Assembly (NCBI GenBank): GCA_013397115.1
Contig: VWZW01004041.1
Location: forward strand, 214,228 to 278,227
DNA length: 64,000 nucleotides
Direction of reading: 5' to 3'
Origin: Edolisoma coerulescens
Lineage: Eukaryota; Chordata; Aves; Passeriformes; Campephagidae
In this document: piece after piece, positions 1-9,041 of the stretch
How positions within the stretch are numbered: position 1 is the first letter of the stretch
Layout: each line of letters starts with the position of its first letter
Translations under genes and position numbers: made by a program
The notes under the pieces: generated by a model
What the model saw: only the letters and a program-made list of their open reading frames with translations
What the model was told of the DNA's origin: nothing
The model's database searches: none

Positions 1-60
1 GGCGCCCACGCAGGCGGCGGCGGCGGCAGGTATAAAGGGGCGGCGGGCAGTGCGTGACAC
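1..60 (+). promoter_or_regulatory. CALCA: CALCA core promoter, GC-rich with TATA box
   Basis: A TATA box (TATAAAG) lies at 31-37 in very GC-rich, CpG-rich sequence with a run of GGC triplets just upstream (13-28). By the usual 25-30 bp spacing, transcription should start near 58-62. This is the only strongly CpG-rich stretch of the window and it ends a few hundred bases into intron 1. Calcitonin/CGRP genes of other vertebrates also have a TATA-type promoter. The distal promoter lies outside the window to the left. Confidence 0.8.
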
Positions 61-124
61 CGCGGCTCGGCGGCGACACCGGCACCGCGCCCGCTCCTCC
101 GCCCGCGCTCCGCTCCGCACCCCG
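60..124 (+). other. CALCA: CALCA exon 1 (non-coding 5'UTR)
   Basis: The exon runs from the expected start site about 28 bp after the TATA box to a strong splice donor, CCCG|GTAAGC, at 124/125. No ATG of the precursor frame is present, and the start codon lies in exon 2, as in other calcitonin genes. The left end is inferred from TATA spacing and is uncertain by several bases. Confidence 0.7.
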
Positions 125-1090
125 GTAAGCGCCGCGCCGGCCGCGGCTCCCTGCGCGGGGCGGGTCGCGGCAGCGCCGGGTCTCTGCCGGGGCGCGGGGC
201 CCTGGTGCCTCCATTCGTGTGCTCGTGTACGCGAGACAGCGAGAGCCAAGGCGGGGGGGACAGTCCTTCCCCGCTCGGCCACTTCCTTACCCCGCCGATG
301 CGACTTGGCGTGTCCGGCCAGGACAAGTGCTGCGGCAAAGGTCATGGCCAGGGCGCCGTGGGAAGCGGGGCGTCCTTTGGAAGGGGGCTCGTAGTTCCCG
401 TGAGCCCCGTCGAGTACTGGGAGCTGGCAAAAAAGAGGATGATGTGGTGGTTATGATGTGCTCCTTGGAGTCTGAGACACTGATGCTGTGACAGAGGTGT
501 ATCTCAAATCTTCAATAATACATATTTTTACAGGTGGTTTTGTGCTTATGACTGATTTTTAACTTATCCTCTTCTCTGGTTTAAGAGTAGAAATATTTAT
601 TGAAATTAAACTACTTAGTTCTTAAAGTGTAATCTCAACCGGGGTGTTAATGTGCTGGCTGGCAAGAAGCAAGCAGCTTCAAGTAAAGTGCTAACAGGGG
701 CACTTTGTTCTTAAAAATGTTAAACACTTATTGTTTTTCCTTGTGATCTATACCTGTCCATGTCGGACACACTGTCTATGACATTGTGTGCAGTAGTTAG
801 AGGAGTGTATTTTCTGCCAGTTTAAGGAAAAGTGCTTTAAGTTGAATGCAAATAGCTGCAGGTCTGAAAAGTCACATTTTTCTGCCCTGTAATAGTGCTA
901 AGCTACCATAAAATTTTGAGAAAACAAAAGCACAATAGCAATAATCAAAATAAAAAAAAGGTGAACTTAAAATATAAAGCTGTTCATATTTGTGCTACTT
1001 GTGGCTAGGAAGCAATGACCTCTTTAGTGGAACTTGCAGGATTGAGAGGGTTGGAAAACAGCCATTGCTTGATGTACCTCTTTGTTGTAG
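125..1090 (+). other. CALCA: CALCA intron 1
   Basis: Donor GTAAGC at 125 and acceptor TTGTTGTAG at 1082-1090. The first 300 bases carry the tail of the promoter CpG island and hold short open frames that look like base-composition artefacts. The rest is AT-rich with an A-rich run near 950-960. I see no gene or recognisable repeat inside. Confidence 0.7.
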
Positions 1091-1186
1091 AGAGGAAATC
1101 ATGGTTATGCTGAAGATTTCATCTTTCCTTGCTGTTTATGCCTTGGTTGTGTGCCAGATGGACAGCTTCCAGGCAGCCCCAGTCAG
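1091..1186 (+). CDS. CALCA: CALCA exon 2: start codon and signal peptide
   Basis: The acceptor ends at 1090 (pyrimidine-rich tract, TTGTAG) and the donor is AG|GTAAGA at 1186/1187. Ten bases of 5'UTR precede ATG at 1101, which has a G at +4. The coding part gives 28 residues plus two bases of Arg29: [18 protein letters not shown], then [10 protein letters not shown]. Signal cleavage is most likely just before APV, by comparison with other calcitonin precursors. It is shared by both mRNAs. Confidence 0.93.
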
Positions 1187-2617
1187 GTAAGAAGCTGGTC
1201 CTGTTACTGAGTGCTCTGTCTGAATGCTGTGAAAATGCTTAATATTCTTTAGAGGTCTAGGAGGGAAACAGACTACAGTGAAGGAGAGAGGTGGCTGCTT
1301 CTTGTGCTGTGGCTTTTTGATTCCATCTGTGAAACGCCTAACGCTGCGCGTGAGGGGAGCGCATCGGCACTTGCGTATTCACAGCCTGAAAGGCACTGTC
1401 AATGACATGCAGGAATGCCTGTCAGACCCCTCTCTGCAGCAGCCTGGGGTTTATTCACCCTGTTTTCCTTGCCTCTGCCTAGACCTGGCTTGGAGTCCAT
1501 AACGGATCGAGTGACTCTCAGTGATTACGAAGCTCGGAGGTTATTAAATGCGCTGGTGAAAGAGTTCATACAGATGACAGCAGAAGAGCTGGACCAAGCC
1601 TCTGAGGGGAACAGGTAAGGACTGCAGTCCTGGGCAGCAGAAAAGCAATGTGGGAGTGTTATGTGTTTGATATTTAGCAAAAGCCATCTGAGCAGACCCT
1701 CTGCAGGTCAAGGTCTTTTTTGTTTTCTTGGGGTTGTGGCTAACTGATAAAGGATGATACTGCAGAGACATCCAAGTGTTGGTGTCAAGAGAATGGCTTC
1801 CACCTAGTTAACCTGCCTCTATCTGTCTCTTACTTCTGAAAGTGGAGGGCGATTTGAGCTTGAATGAGTGGGTTGTGTTAAAATATGGCAGCAAAAGGTA
1901 CGTCTTCCCAGTGGGAGTGTTAGGGCATTACTCAGTCACTCTTGGATTCTCTGTCGTGCAAGTGCATGCTGTTGTAAGGCATGGAAAGTCCCTGGCAGGA
2001 GGGATGTGTTCCTCCCGATGCACGCAGCGCCACTCTCCCTCGGACCAAAGGCATGCAGGAGCATTTGCATTATCCTAACAGGATTTGCATTGCAATGCAT
2101 GGGGATGGATGAGGCACCGAACAGCATGCGGAATATGGGGGAAGTTCAACTTCCTGACCTCTGGCTATACGGGCGTCCGAAAGGCTAATGGACTTGCTTG
2201 TCAACAAAATTGGATTCATTAACAAATAGTGTTTTCCCTCTGACTGCTTGTGTATGAACTTGCCTTGCATGGAATGTGATGCTGAGAGTTTGGATTTATT
2301 TTGAATGAACTTTTAAGTTTCCTAACAGTAGATCTTTATGTAGGGAAGAAATGCATGAATGTGCATGTTTGAGGTTACTCTTCCTTTGGGCATGTTTTTA
2401 TTTTTTTCCCCCCTGCAGCCTGGATAGACCCATTTCCAAACGCTGTGCCAGTCTGAGTACTTGTGTGCTGGGCAAACTGTCTCAAGAATTGCACAAATTG
2501 CAAACTTACCCTCGCACTGACGTCGGGGCTGGAACTCCTGGCAAGAAACGGAGTGTGCTGAGTGACCTGGAACATGAACGCTATGCAAGCTATGGGGAAC
2601 CCCTAGGAAACAACTAG
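1101..2617 (+). CDS. CALCA: Preprocalcitonin (exons 2+3+4 splice form)
   Basis: Join 1101-1186, 1483-1614 and 2419-2617 to get a 138-residue precursor. Residues 1-24 or so are a signal peptide (hydrophobic core [12 protein letters not shown]). A propeptide follows, then Lys-Arg, then the 32-residue hormone at 2444-2539: Cys1 and Cys7 for the N-terminal disulfide ring, mid-part [18 protein letters not shown]-terminal Pro32. Gly33 is the amide donor, then Lys-Lys-Arg (2543-2551) and a 21-residue C-terminal flanking peptide ending in a TAG stop at 2615-2617. The hormone looks identical to chicken calcitonin as I recall it. Calcitonin is secreted (ultimobranchial C cells in birds) and acts on the calcitonin receptor in calcium and bone metabolism. 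All three exon junctions keep phase, with split codons AG|A (Arg29) and AG|C (Ser73). This form ends at the exon 4 poly(A) signals. Confidence 0.95.
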
Positions 2618-4517
2618 ACATGCTTATTTCTCTCCCTCTCCCTTTTTTAACCTGATGCATGTGGTTCTAACTTTGATTGCTAACTTTGCTGTGTCCTTTT
2701 GATTCTGTTTTTGACAGAGAATGTTTGAGATGGACCTAATGTTAGGAAGACAGAGAACATAACATGCATACCAAGCTAGGGGAGAAAAAATAAATAAAAA
2801 TGATCAGCACTGCCTTGACATTCCAAATGATTTTCTTAGACACTGATTAAAAAAAAAATTCTAAACAAGGTTCTTCATTTCTGGCTGCTAAATGTACAAG
2901 TAGATTCTTTCTTTCGTGCTTGCTCACGCACTTGTTCAATAAACCTATTTTTCTATAAGGATTAGATCTGCTTGGTTTAACAGTTTGTTTTAGAACCTGA
3001 GGTTTCTAGGTGAGGCCGCAAATGTTTTACAACTTGTTTCAATGTTCAAGAGAGGCAATGCTAGTAACTTCTAGAAAAGTTGAAAGAGAACTTAGAAGTC
3101 AAAGTTCTACATATACATTGATGTGTACTGCTGTAATCAGGCATGCATGCAATCCTGTTGGTAGGGACCTTGAGAAGCAAAGAAATCAGGAAGGCTCATA
3201 CATATTCATTCAAACAAACTAGACATGTAATCCTGTTTAAAACTGGGTACTGAACACGTCCACAGGTAAGAATTTTGTGGTTTTTTTCTTTTCTTATTTT
3301 ACAATAGATCTTTGCACTATATTTAAATCATATATACCTTTAAAATATTTGTGATGATTTACAATTCACCTACATTATGTTGTCTTGAATTAAGAGCCAA
3401 ACCCAGCTTTCTTTACAGTTCTGTTGCAGCACTGCATCTATCTTTTAATCAGAGGCCTCTTTCAAAAACTTGGGGTTGATGTTAAAAACAACTCTTCATT
3501 GTTAACATTAATAAACTGCCTTGTGATGCTTAGCTGAGAAAAATCCCTCCTACTGCAAGAAAAAAATCATTGCTTTAGTAGAAAACTCTTTAAGCAAGGA
3601 TTGTGTAAATGCATATCCCTTGAAGTTCCCCGTCTGGCACAATTGTTAGCTGTAGGCTGAATTGTGAGCACAGAACTAACACTGTCAAAGTCTGAACTTT
3701 CACTCTGAACTTCAGCTCCATGGTGAAGTGCTGTAAGTAGAGAGAGGTCTAACAGTAGGAAAGAGAGGTTCTCCCATTCCCACTAAGTTCCTGGAAGCAT
3801 TTTGTGTGATTCAGCTCTGCAAGCAGCTGGTCAGCTGCTGTGCAGGTACAGCCCTGTCAGAGTCACTGACAAAGCTCCTGCAGTCATTGATGCTGCAATT
3901 CCATGTGTTTTCTGGCTGTTCTGGAGCACAGGTGTTCGAGTGGGAAGCGAAGAATCTGTGTCTGCTACTGCCTTTCAGGAACACCTCAAGCAAAATACAA
4001 ATGTGAGCTTTTGGAGGAAGTGGGGATTGTTTAAATGCTCCAGACCTGAACCTCAGCTCCTCTCCATGGCCATAAGGCCTGGCTAGAAGCAAAGCAGTAG
4101 CCCAGGTGCTGCTGAAAATCTGGCCTGGATTTAGTCTTCAGTCCAGCTGCTTTTGTAAAGTGAGCCTGACACTGAGAAAACCATAAAGAGGCGTGTTTTA
4201 GCAGTTGTAAGCTGTGCACATGGGAAGGTGCAAATGCCTTCTGCACAGCCAGCCTGCTTTTAATCCTACAGAAGAGTCTGCTGGTCATAGTGATGCTTCA
4301 CTGCCTGCAGGGTTCATGCTGTGGGATCTAACTCTTCCTTTTCCTCCTGAAAAGCAGTGTAACAGCACAGAAGAGGGCCTGCAACACAGCTACCTGTGTG
4401 ACCCACCGCCTGGCAGACTTCCTGAGCAGGTCAGGGGCAGTGGGCAAGAACAACTTCGTCCCAACCAACGTGGGCTCCAAGGCCTTCGGCAGGCGAAGAA
4501 GAAGCGTGCAGATGTAA
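1101..4517 (+). CDS. CALCA: Prepro-CGRP (exons 2+3+5 splice form)
   Basis: Join 1101-1186, 1483-1614 and 4358-4517 to get a 125-residue precursor sharing its first 72 residues with preprocalcitonin. Exon 5 starts with T, completing AG|T (Ser73), then VTAQKR, and the mature 37-residue calcitonin gene-related peptide at 4377-4487: [20 protein letters not shown], then Ala21, then [16 protein letters not shown]. Cys2-Cys7 form the ring. Gly38 (4488-4490) is the amide donor for Phe37, followed by four Arg and SVQM. The stop is TAA at 4515-4517. CGRP is a neuropeptide and vasodilator acting on the CLR/RAMP1 receptor. Asp14-Phe15 is the avian/fish-type sequence. Ala21 is unusual (Gly in the CGRPs I recall). 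The 125-residue length agrees with the chicken precursor as I remember it. Confidence 0.93.
1187..1482 (+). other. CALCA: CALCA intron 2
   Basis: A short intron of 296 bp with donor GTAAGA and acceptor TTGCCTCTGCCTAG. A small CpG-containing patch lies near 1330-1375. An open frame reads through most of the intron into exon 3, but it is not needed for either known product and has no family resemblance. Confidence 0.8.
1483..1614 (+). CDS. CALCA: CALCA exon 3: common N-terminal propeptide
   Basis: 132 bp, so it is symmetric in phase (starts and ends with the same split-codon phase). It encodes residues 29-72: [20 protein letters not shown] and then [23 protein letters not shown]. This is the acidic and helical propeptide present in both calcitonin and CGRP precursors. 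Donor is ACAG|GTAAGG at 1614/1615. It is very close to the chicken propeptide from memory, with scattered conservative changes. Confidence 0.93.
1615..2418 (+). other. CALCA: CALCA intron 3, with octamer motifs
   Basis: Intron between the common region and the calcitonin exon, 804 bp. The acceptor is exceptionally strong: a run of T and C from about 2397 to 2413 followed by CTGCAG. It contains two perfect POU-type octamers near 2063 and 2083 (separate entry). No repeat element recognised. Confidence 0.75.
2063..2099 (+). promoter_or_regulatory. Paired ATTTGCAT octamers and 14-bp palindrome
   Basis: ATTTGCAT occurs at 2063-2070 and again at 2083-2090, same strand, start-to-start 20 bp (about two helical turns). 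The second overlaps a perfect 14-bp palindrome, TGCATTGCAATGCA, at 2086-2099, which contains a C/EBP-like ATTGCAAT core. The octamer is the classic binding site of POU-domain factors. Function here is inference only; chance occurrence of one octamer is unremarkable, but the pair plus palindrome is less so. Confidence 0.35.
2419..2617 (+). CDS. CALCA: CALCA exon 4: calcitonin coding exon
   Basis: Starts after CTGCAG at 2418 with the C that completes Ser73 and continues LDRPISKR, calcitonin, GKKR and the C-terminal flanking peptide [20 protein letters not shown] plus a final Asn. TAG stop at 2615-2617. The exon has no donor in use: it is a 3'-terminal exon carrying its own 3'UTR and poly(A) signals. 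In CGRP mRNA it is skipped, so splicing and polyadenylation compete here. Confidence 0.95.
2789..2798 (+). terminator. CALCA: Proximal tandem poly(A) signals, calcitonin exon
   Basis: Two overlapping AATAAA hexamers (2789-2794 and 2793-2798) lie about 175 bases after the stop codon. The sequence that follows is not clearly T/G-rich until TGCCTTGACATT, so this may be a weaker alternative site than the one at 2938. Confidence 0.4.
2938..2943 (+). terminator. CALCA: Main poly(A) signal of calcitonin mRNA
   Basis: AATAAA followed 25-50 bases later by T/G-rich sequence (CTTGGTTTAACAGTTTGTTTT). Use of this site ends the calcitonin mRNA after exon 4; bypassing it allows splicing of exon 3 to exon 5. 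Confidence 0.8.
2966..4357 (+). other. CALCA: CALCA region between calcitonin and CGRP exons
   Basis: About 1.4 kb of intron in the CGRP mode. In mammals an intronic element downstream of the calcitonin exon promotes its recognition; a counterpart may lie in the first 300 bases here, but I cannot point to a convincing site. No transposable element recognised. The open frames near 3800-4090 have no recognisable family features. Confidence 0.5.
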
Positions 4518-4542
4518 GAAGCTGAATGGTGATGTGAACACG
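4358..4542 (+). CDS. CALCA: CALCA exon 5: CGRP exon
   Basis: The acceptor is AAGCAG at 4352-4357, a tandem NAG-NAG; I place the exon start at 4358 because CAG is the stronger choice and this gives the expected precursor length. Coding ends with TAA at 4515-4517. The exon most likely continues to the donor ACACG|GTAAAT at 4542/4543: the bases after the stop (GAAGCTGAATGGTGATG) resemble the mammalian exon 5 tail as I recall it. A competing donor, AT|GTAAGA, sits at 4513/4514, overlapping the last codon and stop. The coding part is 4358-4517. Confidence 0.88.
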
Positions 4543-4851
4543 GTAAATACACGGCACCAAACAGAACCTGTGGCATCACCAGAATTTTAGTTTTGCTGGG
4601 GGAATAACAGAGCTGCAGGGGTAACCTCTGAGAAGGCAGGGCAAGTAACAGAGTGAAAAGAAAACAGATGTTACAAATAGAACACAGACATGTGTAGACT
4701 GTGAAGAAGAGCTTTTGGAGATGTTCTGCTTGGGTAACTGCCTTCACAGTGCATTAGCTAAACAAAACAATTTGGTTGGAATTCTTTGCTTGTTTTACCA
4801 CTAACATTTCATTATCAACATAGCAGTAAACTCTGGTTTTCTTTCTTACAG
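4543..4851 (+). other. CALCA: CALCA intron 5
   Basis: Donor GTAAAT at 4543; acceptor TTTTCTTTCTTACAG ending at 4851, with a good pyrimidine tract. 309 bp, no other content seen. Confidence 0.75.
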
Positions 4852-5090
4852 ATTGCAATGAAACTGAAAAGTCGACTTTAATTTCTAATGGAAGCAACTC
4901 TTCTTCATAAACCAAGACCGCCAAAAAGATTAATTTTTCATCCTACTATTGAAAATGTTTTATTTAATACAAATGAAAACACTTCTGTTATGTATAGTAA
5001 AAGAGAATCTAGTTATTAAAGTTAAATTATTGTATATTCTTTTTATATGCAACTCTATTTCAAATAAAATGTGACGGCATCTATTATTTA
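4852..5090 (+). other. CALCA: CALCA exon 6: 3'UTR of CGRP mRNA
   Basis: Begins ATTGCAATGAAACTG after the acceptor at 4851. The first 60 bases (through CTAATGGAAGCAACTC) resemble the mammalian CGRP 3'UTR exon from memory. TGTA elements at 4991 and 5031 precede the AATAAA at 5063. An AT-rich stretch with two overlapping ATTTA pentamers (about 5085-5095) straddles the expected cleavage region, so an AU-rich element could be included if cleavage is late. Confidence 0.8.
5063..5068 (+). terminator. CALCA: Poly(A) signal of CGRP mRNA
   Basis: AATAAA with TGTA 32 bases upstream (5031-5034). Cleavage is expected at about 5080-5098. No second AATAAA is visible in the following few hundred bases, although A-rich sequence continues to 5320. 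Confidence 0.8.
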
Positions 5091-5098
5091 TTTATCTT

Positions 5099-5984
5099 CC
5101 AGCTTATGTGATCCATGCTACTTATCCTGGCCCTACTGCCAAATCTCGGGGATTATACTAAACTGCTGCCTGGCAAGGCATATGTGTATTATACAGTGTG
5201 CTGTGCCTTGATGTAAAACACTTAACTATCCTGATTGTACAGTATGTTTAAAAAAAAAAAAGAAATCACTTCAATATTGTATTATTTGTGAATTTACGCA
5301 AAATTAAAAAAAGTATTTTAGATACACTTGGATTGAGAAACTGATTTTTCATTTGGACACGCTTATGGAGACATGTGGCACTAAGCCAACATCATTGCAG
5401 ATCAGCTAGTCCATTGATCTGCTCCAGCCTTATTAACTATAAATACTAGGGTTTGAGTCAAAAGTTCAGGACAGAAAGAATAGCTGCTTTTTATATATAT
5501 TTAAAAAACCCCAAATGAACCAAAAGACACTACTTTGACTTCTGCTAGAAAAATAAGAAGCCACAGCTACATTTAGTAAAAAGATGGAGACAAATTTCAT
5601 CATGTATAGTTTAAGACTAAATATTTTTATCCAGGCTGCAGTTCAGATGAAACGGCCTGATATCTGCTGTAGGTTTTTGTGTAAGGTCAAAAAAGTGAAT
5701 TAGAAAGGAAAGGAAAGAGAAGCTACGGAAATGTACATTTCTTTGAAGCAATCCTGAGACAGAGTCTATTTAGGGATCAGGGATAAATAATTAGAGTGAG
5801 TGGAGAAGAGGGTAGCTGGATGCATTCCATGGACTTCGAAGTAGTGCTGCCAACTTCCTTCTCAAAGCTGCTGCTGTTTCAGTTTAGTAGCTGAGTCAGA
5901 TATTTGTTTAGATTTGTTTCGTGCTTTATAGCCTGACCCTAAAATCTGCTTCATCAGTTCAGATGAATCCCAGAATGGGCGAGG
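5099..5984. other. Intergenic, downstream of CALCA
   Basis: About 890 bases of AT-rich sequence with short A runs (5250-5260, 5306-5311). No gene, RNA or recognisable repeat seen. Confidence 0.6.
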
Positions 5985-6106
5985 GAAGAGGCCACAGGGG
6001 GTCATCTGCTCCCACCTCCCTGCTCCAGCAGGGTCATCCTACAGCACAGGGCACAGGATTGCATCCAGAGGGTTCTGGAATATGTCCAGTGAGGGAGACT
6101 CCACCT
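5985..6106 (-). mobile_element. CR1 LINE fragment, antisense
   Basis: The + strand reads GGGGTCATCTGCTCCCACCT, then CTGCTCCAGCAGGGTCATCC, then GGCACAGGATTGCATCCAGA and GGAGACTCCACC. This is the reverse complement of the conserved 3' part of avian CR1, in which 'ggtggagtctcc' precedes a 'gggcaacctg' type block. Old copy with many changes. It is non-coding and has no intact ORF2. Confidence 0.75.
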
Positions 6107-6163
6107 TGCTGTGCAAAGTAGAGGTGAAAGTTCTCACGATGTCTCTGTGTGTCTCTGCTGCAG

Positions 6164-6262
6164 GTGTAATGCAAAAGGGGAGCTTGGCCAGCCCAGTGAC
6201 GACGCTTTCGGACCGCGCTCGTTCCTGGCTGTGGGTTCACTCCTTGGGGAACACCAGCCCTG
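6164..6262 (+). other. Candidate exon (unidentified), 99 bp
   Basis: A pyrimidine tract and acceptor (TGTGTCTCTGCTGCAG, ending 6163) and a near-consensus donor (CCTG|GTAAGT, 6262/6263) bracket 99 bases. Two of three forward frames are open throughout. The block has five CpGs within about 30 bases (6197-6230), unlike the surrounding DNA. I recognise no protein family in either frame, and no partner exon was found. It could be a pseudo-exon, a lncRNA exon, or part of an unrecognised repeat next to the CR1 fragment. Confidence 0.25.
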
Positions 6263-9041
6263 GTAAGTCAGTGTACAAAGCAGGCCTTGTAGGAGATGAA
6301 CCCAAGGATCTGCTTGGGTTAGGCCAAAGTGCCAGTTTTGGAGCCTGTGAGCATTTGTAGCCATGTTTCAGGTATTTTTCCCCATTATTTCCCCCCATTT
6401 TTCTTTATACAAAGTGAGGGATGTATGGTGGGATTGCCTGGCTACCTCAGCAACACCCTTCCCTGTCCCTGCAGATCCTCTGGGCACAGGTGACAGCTTG
6501 TCTCTTTTGTTTCCTAATAGAGCACTCAGCAGTTTAATCTTCTCCAAGATAAAATGCGAAGTACAATTATTGGGGTGAATACATGTAATTTAGGGATTCA
6601 TATTCTATAAGAAGCCAGGCAATGTTCGTAGCCCCCTCCTGGCTTTAAAGTCTAAATGGTCAGGCAGTTTATTTTTTCCATTTACAGCCATTCTCTGCTG
6701 AGACACACCCGAGGCTCTGTGTAATTGAATGACAGCTGTAGTGTCCATCTAGTCTAAAAACTATTGGCCCTTTTTTTCAGTTTAACAAAGTTATGCACTT
6801 TTCTGTCAGACAAAGGGATTTCCCCAGACCAACATTGTACACCACAGCAGAAACCTAACAAGTAAAACATTCTAGTAACCTTGGTGCTGGCTTTTACATT
6901 TTCCTGGGTGTAGGAAATTTGGGTGAAACTTTTGATACATGGTTTTTGTGTTGATTGTTGTTTTCTTTATCCTTAGGAAGAACAAGCTACTTTCCCATCT
7001 CAAGATCCATTCCTGTTCTGTCTTCTGTCTCATTTCTCTTTAGAATCTCTGTCTGCACATCAATGCAATACACATAGCAGTACATATCCCTGTAAAGGAC
7101 AGAGGGCTAAGCACTGTGGAAGCAAGGGTGAAAACAAAAAAAATTTTCCATGATGTGAGGGGCTATAAGCCCTTCACCCCAAAACTGAGATGCTGAGAGC
7201 TTTATAAGAAGCAGATTGTTAAACTAGAGAAAAGCAGAGTTGTAAATAGTAGTATTTTAAATATATTTTTTTTAAATTTTAAGGCAGTAAACATGGTAGA
7301 AGGAATTGCAAAGTTGCTGAAAGGTTGCTGACTGTGAACAAGTGGAAGAAATTGCTTCCATTTTTAAAGGGTACTTGTCTGGGTAATATTACCCAAACTT
7401 GTCAGCTCTCAAGTAAACCCAAAACTTCCACCCTAGGAGAAAATCTATTTTGGAATTAGCATTTAAAAAGGAAAAGTGTGGTTTCTAATGTACTTATCTT
7501 TCCATTTTAATTACATTGCCATTCTAAGAATACTCGAAACTGTATGGTATAACATTGGTGCAGTGTATGTGAGTGGCACCAAACCCAAGTTACTTAGTAT
7601 TCTGTATTCGTGCACGAGTGTCTATGTTCTTGTTGATGAGGCAATATCAGCCTGACTGTAGTTTGCTTCTAACATTTTTAGATGTTTGTCTGTGTGTGTT
7701 TTCTTTAACCACTAAGGTTTTTTTTTAGATCTGTGGGCAAATGAAGTCTTGGGAGAGTACTTTGCAAGTAAAGGCAAAAATGGAAGAAATTTCTTAGAAG
7801 GAAAAGAATATTATCAGAGGATAATTTATTGTAGACTGTTCTCATGTAACTATAGAGTTTTGGGTTTGAATTTGCTGATTGTTTTCTAGTGGTTTGGTTC
7901 TTCAGCGCCAGTATGGACACATGCACCACTGAGGGCCCATGAAAGGTTATGAATTTTGCCCAGTCTTCTGCTCTGAGATGATGGGGGATAAAAAAGCCCC
8001 ATCTTGTGGCCAGTGACTACGCACAGCGAGAGCAGGGCATCCAGGGATCCCTCAGATGCTTTTGCCTTGCCAATGGGTGCAGCTTCCAGCTGGACACGAG
8101 CAGGAGCAGCCACCTGGGCTGGTGACAGGAGGGAAACTCCTGCTCTTGTCATGAGCCCCCAGAGCCACTGTGCAGGGCTGTGGCCCCACTGGGGGTATCA
8201 GGCAGCCCTGGGCCAGCTGGTGTGGTACCAGGTGATGGTTAACCGGACCTGACATCAATATGTGTCCCCATGGACCTTTGCAGCTGCCAAAACAGAGATG
8301 CAGGAGCTGTTCAGCTGTGTGCTTTTACCCAGGGGACAGGTGGTGATCTGCTTCTACATCTGACTCGGTTTTTGGTTCAGGATTGTTCACCAGGACATTG
8401 CTGCACATATTGATAGAGCATCAGTTTGAAATAACCCAAGCGGACTTCCACTGTGGCAATTTTTTTTTCTCCTTCTGTTAGTGAAATTTAATTCATCTTC
8501 CTGAAAGCTTCCATTATCTGCAGTGTGAGAAAGGAGCAGAGCTAATGTTATTGCTTCTGACACTGAACACTGCCAAAAGCAACTTATATCAGGCAGTAGT
8601 AAATTTTGGTATTGGTTATCTAATCCAGCATTGTCATGTCTAATTAGCAGATTGAACATCTCTAAGAGGTGAAGAGTTTAAAACATGCTGGAGAGTTCGG
8701 GTCTGTGCATTTTTCTAGGCTGAACTGTCTCAGAACAGGTGAATACTTGTTGGAGATAAACTGGGTGCTTCAAGCCTGGCTTCACCCAGGTTGAGCACTG
8801 GCAGCTTGGTTCCAAACTGGTCACAATCACTGCCTCTGACAGTCAGCTGAGGGCTGCCCTGGCGGCTCAAAGGGCTCTGCATGATGCACACATTTGCTGT
8901 CTCTTTACTGTTCTAAAAGGCACTACATCCTTCCCCTATTCTCCACTTTGGATGCTCCTTATGCCTTCTAAAATTGTTCTTTTCTGCAGAAAATATTCAA
9001 GGAGTATAGCACCCCTCTTTTTTTTTTTTTTCCCCCACAGT
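6263..9041. other. Intergenic, no gene seen
   Basis: Mixed AT-rich sequence with poly-T/A runs (6770, 7268, 7721, 9017-9030). A moderately GC-rich patch at 8010-8250 has short open frames on both strands but no recognisable domain or splice pattern. Nothing supports a gene here. Confidence 0.55.

Larger units (their letters stand above)
2618..2965 (+). other. CALCA: CALCA exon 4 3'UTR (calcitonin mRNA)
   Basis: Sequence after the calcitonin stop, containing an early overlapping pair of AATAAA hexamers (2789-2798) and a later AATAAA (2938-2943) followed by T/G-rich sequence at about 2965-2995 typical of a downstream element. The most likely cleavage site is about 2955-2965; the exact base is not visible. 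Confidence 0.75.

Noticed and set aside
50..491. Open frames across the promoter and intron 1 start (83-114 codons)
   Set aside because: They are in GC-rich sequence where stops are rare, overlap exon 1 and its donor, and match no family.
1278..1502. Open frames reading through intron 2 toward exon 3
   Set aside because: Part of the frame is exon 3 read without splicing; the intron has strong splice sites and the extra residues have no family match.
4328..4747. 139-codon open frame on the minus strand
   Set aside because: It is antisense to the CGRP exon, so its openness follows from the real coding sequence on the + strand.
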